Part shown: piece by piece, positions 1-9,445 of the stretch
Position numbering within the stretch: position 1 is the stretch's first letter
Layout: each line of letters starts with the position of its first letter
From: Ixodes scapularis
Taxonomy: Eukaryota > Arthropoda > Arachnida > Ixodida > Ixodidae
Assembly (NCBI RefSeq): GCF_016920785.2
Contig: NW_024609836.1
Coordinates: forward strand, 65,203,930 to 65,267,929
Direction: 5' to 3'
Length of the DNA: 64,000 bases
The notes under the pieces: model-generated
Databases searched by the model: none
What the model saw: the letters and a program-made list of their open reading frames with translations, nothing else
Told to the model about the DNA's origin: nothing
Program-made: the position numbers and the translations under genes

Positions 1-852
1 CCTAAGCTCTGCGTCACGAAAAAATGGATTGTTCTTTAGCAGCCCTTTTTTTTTCTGAAGATTTTGACGCCGTAGGGATCGTGCCCAGTTCTGGCTACAC
101 AAATTAAAAAAAAGGCGGTTTCCTCAAATTTTGTTTCCAAAGGTTGCGTGAAATAATCCATCAACGCAGAAGGATTGGAGAAATTATAATGTCCAAAAAC
201 CAGTTTCAGCTACTAAGCTTAAATTTAGTTCTACATCAAATTTTATTAAGACTGCAATTAAAGCTTCTCTAGAGTTGATCTTGGTGGAATTTCATTCTAA
301 ATGGTAGCACAATTTCAAAATATTTTTAGATGAAGTAGATTATCGATGTAATATTTTTTATGCCTGTCAATAACGTAGATTTAGAGTCTATTAAGAAAAT
401 TCAACTTCAACAAATTTATTCACTCTATTTATGTGAAGCTAACATAACAACGCATTTCGTACGGGTTCTGAGCTCAGCTCGCTGGGTATCGGAACGTTCG
501 TTCTGCGTGTGTTTCGCTGATGCGTTCCTGTCGCTCGAGTCTTTCTTTTTAATATCTCTTGTCTCGGCAGGGCCACAATGCATGTAATAAATAGTTACAG
601 ACTAATCTAAATTAACACAAACACATTTTGTGTGCCAAGCAATACAAAAATTTGCGGCTTTGTGTAAACTTTATATTGCTTCACTCGAACCAAAGCTTTA
701 ATTTAAAGCGAGGCTTTATTTCAAACAAACCATCTTTGCTATTCAAAGTTAGAAAGCAATACTGGAATATCGCTTGCGGAAAGACATTATATGATGTATT
801 TTTTACACCTGTAGCATACGATCACCGCATTGGGCCCGTTCCGTGCCGTGTG
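1..852. other. AT-rich sequence, no gene recognised
   Basis: This stretch has only short open frames with no recognisable domain, no splice-consistent exon series and no tandem structure that I could see. It is AT-rich, with homopolymer runs near the left edge. Confidence 0.5.
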
Positions 853-1250
853 AGTCCCGCAATCCGGAGACGGCCATCCTACCTAGTGTACGTGGCGCTG
901 CTGGTACTGCTCCGGAACTTGGCTGTTCCTAGCGGCTTCGTTTGCTCGTTTGATAAAATTAGTGATAAAAACGTCAATGCAACCAAAATGTTCTGCACGT
1001 TTAGACTAGAAGACGGAATTACAGGCGGCCTTCGCCTGCCGCTGAAGCTCAATCAACTCAACAGCTATTTATTAAATATCGTGCGCGACCTGCCCGAAAA
1101 ACGAAACCGAAAGAGGTTAAGTCGGGAGGGCGAAAGCTTTCTCCCGTCTGCCTGGAGAAGGAGAAAAACGATTCGTTCCTCCCCTTTTCTCGTGTCCGCT
1201 TGGGGGCGCGTCAGTAGAAGGGAGGAAGACGCCCCGTTGCTACTTTTTTC
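853..1250 (+). repeat. Dispersed repeat, copy A
   Basis: A segment of roughly 400 bp that aligns collinearly, in the same orientation, with 36515-36895. Shared landmarks in order are CCGCAATCCGGAGAC, a CTGCTCCGGAACTT block, GGCTTCGTTTGCTCG, GTCAATGCAAC, GACGGAATTACAG or GAAACGGAATTACAG, and CTTTCTCCCGTCTGCCTG followed by an AGAAGGAGAAAAACG block. I judge similarity by eye at roughly 80-85%. Both copies keep an overlapping open frame, but with many non-conservative changes, so I read it as a mobile-element segment and not a gene. The family is not identified. Confidence 0.7.
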
Positions 1251-1479
1251 GTCCATTTTTTCTTAGAGTGTAGTTCCTTTTTAATTCATTGTCGGAGAGA
1301 TTCATTGTTGGAGAGATTCGGCTTAAGGAAATAAATATTGTGGAATTAATTTCGAGACTGGAAAAGACACCGCTGAAGCCCAACAAAAGATTATTCTTTT
1401 GGTGTTGTTCCTGGCTCACGTCTTATTTACGGTTTAGTTACGGGAGTGAAATCTAAGGCCTTTTAAGCTACACTGGACC

Positions 1480-1660
1480 GTAGAATTCGAATCTACCTCG
1501 GGACCAACGAGGTAGAGGGCTTAGAGCGATAAACCGGGGTTCCGGTCTGCACTCGAAAGTGACCCCCCTAAGGCGGCTGCCATTGTACGCAAATTTGACC
1601 ACTCGTCACATCACCAAACCAAATACGTGACGTCACAGAGAAGATGGCAGCGCCCATGCA
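1480..1660 (-). repeat. Inverted partner of the repeat at 6460-6625
   Basis: The reverse complement of this segment aligns with 6460-6625. Common blocks are GGGCGCTGCCATCTT, GTGACGTCAC, GTGACGAGTGGTCA, TTTGCGTACAA, CGGTTTATC and CTCTACCTCGTTG. The two segments lie about 5 kb apart in opposite orientation. The content (CRE-like TGACGTCA and an AAGATGGC block) resembles a promoter or 5' UTR module of a mobile element. Confidence 0.6.
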
Positions 1661-2160
1661 GCGGCTGGCCCCAGCTGGGTCGGAGCTTGTCGAATGCTTT
1701 GTTGGTTGTCGTTCGTCTCGGCGAGTTGATTTCAGACGCGGAAGCCTTCATATGAGGCCGGTCGAAAGCGACTTCAGAGTTCAAAGTGGTGTCTGACGTA
1801 GGTATAACGTGAAAATACGGAGGAAGAGTGTGCATTTCGCTGGTGACCGACGGGGATATTGGCACGGAAGAGAAAATCTGCCTTACGTTGCTCGGACCTC
1901 GGATTGATTCGGATACCGTTGGGATAAAACTTAAGGCGACGGTTCTGTGCACTGTTGACCATCGGAATCTTCGAGGTCTGCAGTGAAGCGCTTGCGATAT
2001 ATTTGGATAGACAGTTTAGCGACAAAAAATGCGTGAGTCGCGCTTGGCAGTGTGCAATCGTGGTGCAGCTTCGTTCAAATGACTGAAAGCTCACTTTGGT
2101 TGTGCGGCGCACCGGAGAGCTGCCTTGAAGCTGGTAGTTCCTGTGCGGGTCCATATCACA
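1661..2160. other. Unassigned sequence
   Basis: Two overlapping minus-strand frames of about 110-126 codons are open here. I recognise no domain in either, and they stop at the MITE that begins at 2161. They may be part of a decayed element. Confidence 0.35.
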
Positions 2161-2406
2161 TGAGCGAATGACGTTTTAGCAAACAGCGATATTTGAGCGA
2201 ATCGACGTTTTAACGAATAACGGGGGAGCGCGTTAACCGATCCGCCGCGCTGCGCTTACGCCGCTTCGCGGCGACAGTCTGCGGCAACTCATTACAAAAA
2301 TAAGAACCCATTTGGCCCATCCGAAAACGGCGCTTCGCGGCGTCCGACTATTCGGTAAAACGTCATTCGCTGAAACGTAAGCGTTCGCTAAAACGTCATT
2401 CGATCA
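2161..2406. mobile_element. MITE with 20-bp terminal inverted repeats
   Basis: The ends are TGAGCGAATGACGTTTTAGC (2161-2180) and, reverse-complemented, TGATCGAATGACGTTTTAGC (2387-2406), which match at 19 of 20 positions. A second, inner CGAATGACGTTTTA-like motif lies just inside each end, giving about 60 bp of inverted similarity. The 246-bp size and absence of coding capacity fit a non-autonomous DNA element. I could not identify a convincing target-site duplication. Confidence 0.75.
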
Positions 2407-3259
2407 AGTGAGTGCCATCCTTCCTGTGCCATGCTTTAGGTTATCCTGTGCTGCATCCCAAAATTGTTCCGGCGAAGACGTACACTTTCACGGAGCACAA
2501 GTGTTGCAGTTGGTATTGATTCCGTTGGTCTGTCGCACGCTTCGTCGACACAAAAGTTTCTTCAACACTGTTTACGCGAATTGCAAGCCGTCTGGACATT
2601 TCATTGCGCCTGTTACCTACCCATTCCACCCGCTCACGCCCCTTTGCGACGACAGTCTGCAGCGGCTCATTACCAGAAAAGTGGTCCCACATCCATTTCA
2701 TTTCAGTTCGCCCACGGCAGTCGTCAAACCTCGAGGGAGAGAATTTATTCGGACAGAATGCCACTACAGCATTGCAACTTCTTTAGTGGTCAGGGTAGTC
2801 TCTTTTCTGTCAGTTTTGTTATATTGTCACGGATTCTTGCTCCAGTCCTATATTCTATCAATATTTGCTATTCTGGAAAGTTCCAGGCCAGGCTTAGCTG
2901 TCATCGTATGTTCTGGTGGTGGTGCTGGGTACTTTAGCCATAGCCCTTCACTCTGTGTGCACCTTGGCGGCTCCTCAGCCGAGTTGCCCGATAACGGGAC
3001 ACGGGTGGCGGACTATCCCGCGTCTTAAACCCCCGGCGAGCCGTAAACAAAGTCCTGTCCCGAGCCCAGAAGAAAAACCGCAAGACGAGCAAGTACCACA
3101 AGGACGAACCTCAAAAATACACAGCGAAGAACCTGAAATGCGAGTCGGTCGCTGCTACCAGCAGGAACCACCGGAATTCGGTCTTTTGACAAAAAAACCG
3201 TAGCTGACTGAGCCAACAATGACAAACCTGTAGCAGCGAATAGCGTCCAATCCCAACAT
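2407..3259. other. Unassigned, possibly 5' part of the degenerate gag
   Basis: Several overlapping frames are open on both strands but none carries a recognisable motif. From about 3030 the plus strand encodes lysine- and proline-rich sequence that could be the decayed start of the gag reading frame that is clear from about 3260. Confidence 0.3.
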
Positions 3260-4390
3260 TGTTTGTATGGCCGTCGCACCTCACACTCCGACGCCCTTTC
3301 ACGCATGGTATATGAAGACGTCGAGGGCTGGATTGAACAATATGTCCGTGGTGCCCGCCACAGTGGGTGGACAGACAACCAGCTCATGCAGAACGTATAC
3401 TTCTCGTGGAAGAAACTGTCAGGCGCTGGTTTGAGAACCACGAATCCTCAACGTAATGGGGAGTTTGCAAGATCGAGCTGAAGTGCACGTTCATCAGCCC
3501 ACATTGACGAGAGAGAGCGGAATTCCTGATTCTGTCCAGTACACGGCCCCAACAAGAGCATCGCTGCCTTCGTGGAGGATGTTTTGCGCCTGATTGAGCA
3601 CCTCGCCAACCCTGGTGCTATAGAAGACGAGTAGCTAAGGATCCCATGCCCCTCATGTGAGAGACAGCACCTTCGGCAGCCTTGTCCGCAACCCCACGAC
3701 AACAGTCGAAGGGTTCATATCACCAAGGCTTCCAACATTGAATGTACACAGCAGGCCCGAGCCTGTCACTATCAACAACTCCTAAGCGTCTCGACACTCG
3801 AGTCATCCAACTGCAACTTCGACGCCAAACTCCCAGGCATCCGCAACGTCATCCACATTGTTGTCCGGGAGGAGATCAGGAAACTACTTTCTGGCATTAG
3901 TTTGCCAGCTTTGATTTTGATTGCCAAGATTGTTCCGGAACAAGTTCGACAGGCATTTCAACTGAAGACTTCGAGCAAAGCGGCCTCTGACGAACCGAGG
4001 GCAACTTATGCCACAAGGTCACGACGTCTACCACCGGCTACTTGTTAGTATTCGACGCGAATTCAACGAGACACCCCAACGCCGAAGCATTCCCAACATC
4101 GGAAAGAACCAGTGTAGGTTCTCACTGGAGAAAGTACACCGAGGAAAATGGAGGTGCTGTGAATGGTCGACGGAAAACCACTCTGCTACCACTGCATGAG
4201 GGCGACCATGTCTACTGGAGCTGCCCGTACCAATGAATTGGCCTGCAAGAGTTTGTGCCGAACGACCTTCGACCACGTCTCGAGGAGCGTTCGCGGGACA
4301 TTGAGGATTATCTTCGGTGGCCTTTGCCCCTGGTGCTGACATTACCCCGAAGCTCCTGATCCCAATCACCTCGACGGGAGGTAAGCACGA
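3260..4390 (+). pseudogene. Degenerate LTR-retrotransposon gag (retrotrans_gag type)
   Basis: The reading frame at 3263-3481 contains YEDVEGWIEQYVRGARHSGW followed by a WTDNQLMQNVYF stretch. This matches the start of the retrotransposon gag capsid domain, in which the protein is cut into the YEDVxxWIxxYER...W segment. Further blocks follow in shifted frames: AFVEDVLRLIEH (about 3560-3600), an EGFI-like segment near 3710, a basic HIVVREEIRKLL helix (about 3855-3890), and a residual CCHC knuckle region beginning LCYHC near 4190. Several stops and frameshifts separate these blocks, so the gene cannot be expressed as one protein. Gag packages element RNA into virus-like particles. Neither LTR is identified here. 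The family resembles Gypsy-like elements I associate with tick genomes, but that is from memory. Confidence 0.65.
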
Positions 4391-5645
4391 CAAAGCAGGT
4401 GAGCGGCAATGGAAGGACAGTTGATTCGGTGCTCGGTTGGTGTCCAAGGACAATACTTAATAATATGCTGACACCAATTATCTGTGTCCATGCAACGAAG
4501 CACAGAATTTCAAACTTTGTGGGAGAATGCCGCTGAGTGACTTGAAGAAATAGAATGGGTGGTTGTTCTCAAAACTGGACACCAAGTATCACCCGACTTC
4601 ACTTTGCCACACGAGACTTTCACAAGTTGCAGTGGCGGCGGAATGCAGAAGATATAGCTATTATAAAGTGGAAGTGAAATGGTTTGAATAGCAAACAAAC
4701 ATTGTTGCCAGTCATCAAGTCAACGGTGTAGAAAAAGGCACAGCCACGTAAGCACTACATCCCCGAGCTTGCTGCATTGACGCAGAAAACTACCAGGAAA
4801 ATTTGCTGATTGGAAGCCAGCTCTGCAGCTTCAGTGCATCAAACGTCGGTGGCCGCACGTGACGTATGATTACAAGGCGGCATCTGTCGGTCAAAGATGC
4901 CACTCAACCAAACTGAACACCGACGTGGCAGGAGCGTCATCCGACAACCAGGACCACAGGTACTACGACTGAGCGCCTGACACGAGACTGTCGCAGAAAG
5001 AACTCGTTATGGAACCATGTTCTAAGAATCAATATTTATGGAATTAAGTGGAAATAAACATATTTAATACAGTAACCAGATAAACAGTTTTCCGCTCGCG
5101 TTTATGCCTTCAGAGTCTCTACACAAAGAAATATGTTCACCGCGCATGCTGGGTTTTTTGAGGACACCCGCATCTCTGATCCCTTAATATTAATTGATGG
5201 GACACACCAGACTGGTAGACTGGTTGCATTGGGCTGCACTCGTTCCACTTCTCGTGAACATGTGGCGCATCCGAAAACCACCTCCAGTGATGTGAAAATG
5301 TTGTTTATTAATTTAGTTCCTTCAAGGGCCTCTGTAGGCATTGCAGAGAGGATACTTAAATGTACACACATGACACATCAAAGCACACGGACATTAATTA
5401 GCACAAACCGGGCACAGCTACCGAAAATAAATATTACACCCGTAAGAAATAAATATTGCTGCAACTTGTTGAGTGCAAAAACAAACACACATCTGAGCAT
5501 CTAGTTTAATAGTATAAATGCATTGTTATATAGCAGGACACTTCTTATACGTATGACACAATAGACCCTTTGCAAAACCCCATCAAGCAACACATCTGAC
5601 ACCAATTTATTTCGTCGTAAAGAACACGAATGGGCCCCAGTTTAC
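4391..5645. other. No gene recognised
   Basis: Short open frames on both strands (for example 5133-5504 plus and 5102-5371 minus) show no motif I can name. The part up to about 5060 may be continuing decayed LTR-element sequence. There is AT-rich sequence near 5040-5080. Confidence 0.35.
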
Positions 5646-5855
5646 GTCGAAGGCTAATGCAGCATTCGAGTCCAATAGGTGCTGAGCGAAGTTCACAGTT
5701 ATGGCTGACATAACACTCTTGTCGAACAAATGCCCGAAGTATGAAGGCCTTGGGTAATTAAAGTAGTAGTTACTGTAATCCGTTTCATCACAATTCGGCA
5801 AACAGCGAAGGCTACAGTCTCGGTGAGTCACTATGTACGTTGGAGAGAGGCACAT
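5646..5855 (-). pseudogene. DEG/ENaC (pickpocket-like) channel exon fragment
   Basis: The minus-strand frame contains DCSLRCLPNCDETDY followed by YYFNYPRPSYF, then LLDSNAALAFD. Cysteine-rich CxCLPxCxExxY is the signature of the extracellular domain of degenerin/epithelial sodium channels (ASC family), just ahead of the second membrane segment. Immediately after ALAFD the minus strand reads GTAAAC, a plausible splice donor (5645-5640), which is about where arthropod genes interrupt this region. Upstream, however, the frame meets two TGA codons about 9-15 bases before the first methionine and I see no good acceptor, so this is an isolated or broken exon. No further channel exons (TM1, GxS filter or TM2) were recognised nearby. 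It could be chance similarity over a short cysteine-rich stretch. Confidence 0.4.
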
Positions 5856-6459
5856 GACAATATATCATCACAGTGCTCATCTGCACAGATTTGTCACACA
5901 CCTTCACTCCGTCTCTCCGATTGGGTTGAGAGGGCTGTGGTGGTTGCCCTTTTCCAAGTTATGGTGAAACAAAGTATAGGCGGCCCACACTTTTGAAAAA
6001 GTCTATTGAAGAGATTGAAAGGGATGGTAGTCAACATTTTTCAACTTTCTCAGGAGCTGCCTCGCTAAAAGTTGCTGCGAGTATGCAGTAGCCTAGGGCT
6101 GAAACTAATTTCCCTGAGCCATAAGTCCGACGCATACATTTCGCGTCGATTCTCAGACATTCCAGCGTTCAAAAAAAGCTAAGAGAATGCGAAAACTTCA
6201 TGCTTACAGCGCTCAAAGTTCTATCAATCCTCGAACTCATCCGGGAATCCGAGCACCGGTACGACGACACGGCTAATGCTGTCTTATAGGTGTTAATATC
6301 CAGATGATCCAGAGCGATCTTGCGGAAAAAGGATATAAAGTCTCATTCCTTCATATTTTCACATTATACCTGCGTCAGCGAGCACGAAGAAGCCCGAAGT
6401 CGTCGGAAAGCAGCTGCACATCACGGCTACCGCGCACCAAACAAACGCGCATCCGCCAG
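5856..6459. other. No gene recognised
   Basis: A plus-strand frame that opens around 6304-6320 runs into the inverted-repeat block and LINE fragment that follow, and has no recognisable domain before 6575. Confidence 0.35.
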
Positions 6460-6625
6460 CTCTGGGCGCTGCCATCTTACCGGTGACGTCACGGCTCTTG
6501 GGAGGTCACGTGACGAGTGGTCACATTTGCGTACAACATGGCGGCATCCGGGCGGTGCCGCTTCCGAACTTCCGGTTTATCACTCGAAGCCCCTCTACCT
6601 CGTTGCTCGGGACACACCGCTGGCA
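6460..6625 (+). repeat. Inverted partner of the repeat at 1480-1660
   Basis: This segment contains GGGCGCTGCCATCTT, GTGACGTCAC, GTGACGAGTGGTCA, TTTGCGTACAA and CTCTACCTCGTTG blocks that are reverse-complemented at 1480-1660. It lies directly upstream of, and partly overlaps, the LINE fragment that starts near 6575. Confidence 0.6.
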
Positions 6626-7546
6626 TTTTTTTATGCTGCAGTTGGGGACGGCGGCCTCGGGGTCAATTGTCTTGAGACAATGATCCTTAGTATTCGGCGT
6701 GCCAGGGTGCTGGCTGTGGCTGAGAAGGATGATGCAATGTTGAGGAACCTTGTGTCCATGCACACTTGGAGTGAGGAGGTAGAAAGGGCAGAGAAATATG
6801 TAAAGTTTACATCATCAGTTAAATCAGGAACGCCACTTTTGGCGAGGCCAGTTATGAAAATGGTGGATACTAATGGGTTGGCGGAAGCACGTTCGTGCGT
6901 GGTAACGTCCTTTACCGTGACCCTCCGCTGTTTCTGACTGGGTGGGAGTACGTGGATCTAATCAACCTTTAAGCCCACGCGCTCCCGACCATGACGAGAT
7001 GTTCGAGGGGCCGGGCAAAGGATACACGCTGCAGGGCTGGTTGTCTCTTCCCCGAGACACATACGCAGGTTGTCCAGGTATGCCCAAGAACCTATGCGCC
7101 GAGACTGGAGCGACATAACTGTGTTGCGAATTGGGTGGCAGAAAAGGCTAGAGTTCAGGGATGGATTGTCACGGAAGAGCCCAGGGTGGTTGTTGGAGAT
7201 GAAGTAAGATATCCAGAATAGTTTTAGAAAATATAGTAAAGCTTCGGTTGTTGATATTCAAGTGGTAGGGGAATATATATCATTAAACTCCTTAAACGAG
7301 AATAAGATGCGTAGGTATTCTGGTGAAGCCTTTATTAAGGCTGTTACGTTGTCTTTCTCGGTGTCCTCGGTGACGGTCCATGCCGTAACAGCAACCGAAA
7401 GAAAACTAGTTTGTCCCAGGTCTGCTGATTTTCTGTTATCCCTTCCATTTTCAAAGCTGAATGTGTCATCCCTGACACTGAAGGTCCTACGTGGGACGCT
7501 CAGTTGTTTTTATCACTTTATGCGTGAGACTAATCGCAGTGTTTGA
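6575..7546 (+). pseudogene. R2-like LINE fragment (restriction-like endonuclease end)
   Basis: The first frame (to about 6895) reads DTPLAFFYAAVGDGGLGV, like the GGLGI motif after the reverse transcriptase of R2-clade non-LTR retrotransposons. A shifted frame at about 6896-6970 continues with PPLFLTGWEYVDLINL. Next comes CRAGC-LFPETHTQVVQVC-PRT...RH (about 7030-7110), matching the zinc-binding CCHC element ahead of the restriction-like endonuclease. After another shift, VVDIQVVGEYISLN (about 7245-7290) resembles the endonuclease core, and the PD motif that should precede it is lost to stops around 7220. The protein would nick target DNA to prime reverse transcription. Here it is 5'-truncated and broken by at least two frameshifts. 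No rDNA target sequence was seen around it. Confidence 0.7.
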
Positions 7547-9392
7547 TGTATTTGTGACTGATTTGAAGATTGCAAGAAATATGGACTTTAGATTTTATAT
7601 AAATTGAAATGTGTTTTATGGTTTTGGTGTTTTGGGGGAAATACACAGTGAGGGCATGATGCAGAGCCGTGCTTACTTAAGGTTAAGCTTCCTCAAAAAG
7701 CGAATGTATTGAACTTGTTCAATAAACAGAATTGCGCATTCGTGGACCCTGTGATTACCTTCGCTTTCAAAGCATATACGACGATTACTGATGATACTTT
7801 CCTACTTTCGGGAACATCACAAGGGCTGGCAACAGAAAGGATAAAACAAACTCCAAACGGAGCTTCTCGCGTGCCGTCAAACCAAAACACTACAGGCGCT
7901 ATGTTCAATGTGAGTTGTTGCCAGATTTTCATTTTCTCCGACCAAACAAAAGCAACGAAAGCAAACCGGCTCTAGCTTCCAGCGCACATCGGCGGCATTA
8001 TCCCCACCTTCCTGCCCTCCCTTTCTTTTCCACACCCTACCCCTCATCCCGGAAGTCGCGACGCTGCGTACAACTCCGCAGCCAAGTCAATCCAAGATCA
8101 AACCTAAGGGTAAGGGGCAGGGCGTACTACTCCACCGCGCTGGTTACAAGAGCGGGAGTTTCAAATGTGGAGAGGTTCTTACTCCAAGTAAATTACGTCA
8201 TGTGGCGTAAATATTTCTAAAAGTTCTTTTTTTTTTTTGTGCAAAATTTGTTCTGTGACAGGCTTGTCACAGTTAGGCTGTTTAAAAAAACAATTGTTTT
8301 CTTCGTAGTTACCCTTTAAGGCGATTTCTGTAGAAACGAGAGATTTGTCATTTAATTTAAACGCAACAAAACATGTCTATGAAAATTTAGCAGAATCAAT
8401 TCAATTATTCGTTTGAAGTATACAAAAGACGAAAAAAAAAAACTTTTAGCTACCCGCAGCTTCAACTTGAATAAAAATATATCTCTCATAAATAATTTCT
8501 TACCTTCTTTTTGGGCCCAAAATGGCGTCCTATGGTATGTGCACTGATAGCAAGATTGGGAATATTAGGCAATTTGGCGCCCACCTAAATTTTTGTGGTT
8601 CTTTTAGTTTCCTTAACAATTTTATTTAACTACTTGTGTTTTATCAAAATTTCGGAATTTAGAGCATATCAGTAAAAGCCAAACTAATATTTTTACAAAA
8701 ATATAACTGTGTTACTTTAGAGTTTCTTTTTATTCATGAGAAGTTATTGTGCTAATTGCAGATATAAAAGAATCGCCACGTCTCTTTTGCATGGAATGTC
8801 CAGGGGGAGATCATGCAGTGCTCGTCCTGTGTATTTCTTCTCACCCGTTCTTCGTTGTTTTGCGCGCGCAATTTCATTAAGTGCTAAAATACTATTTATA
8901 TCATTGAAAATAATCATGGAACATATGTATTGTGGTTGGCCTACAGCTAAGCAGAATATCCGCCTCATGAGTAACCATGGCCATAGGGCTTCACTCAACT
9001 AAAAAAAAAATCCAGTGCTGTTTGTTGGTAAAAACACTTCGTTCTTCCCCGAAAATAACAGCATCCCGATACGTATTCAACCAAATCATTACCTTATCTA
9101 TGAAGGCTTTAATCTGGGTGTATTAAAACAGCAAAGAAACATCGAGAACTTGCATTACGTACTTTGGGTAGTTACTCATAAGTTTTGCCACTTCTGACGC
9201 ACTAAGGATTGTCCACATTCAGCGTGGGTGTAATGAACGAATGTTTTTCTGCCACAAGCAACAAGAGGCATTGTTATGTCATGTTTGATTCTTGCGAGAA
9301 AACTGAATAACAATTATTGTAGACGTCATTGCAGTTGCGTGAATAACTATAGGACAAAATTAAAATAACCCCTCCTTAAGCTTGCGAGGGGC
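7547..9392. other. Intergenic, no gene recognised
   Basis: AT-rich sequence with short frames on both strands (for example 7709-7975 plus and 8744-8998 minus), none with a domain I recognise. The final 100 bases lead into the TATA box of the Kunitz gene. Confidence 0.45.
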
Positions 9393-9400
9393 TATATAAA
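9393..9400 (+). promoter_or_regulatory. TATA box of the Kunitz gene
   Basis: TATATAAA lies 46 bases upstream of the ATG at 9446. A start of transcription about 25-30 bases downstream would fall near 9421-9428, in GCATCATCAG, giving a very short leader. Confidence 0.75.
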
Positions 9401-9445
9401 CACACGCTGGACTTCGTAACGCATCATCAGCGTCAATCATTCAAG

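Noticed and set aside
628..1266. 212-codon plus-strand frame
   Set aside because: It overlaps the dispersed repeat, has no domain, and the second copy of the repeat does not preserve it.
2408..3028. 206-codon plus-strand frame
   Set aside because: Overlapping frames are open in several phases and on the other strand, and I see no motif; likely chance or decayed element.
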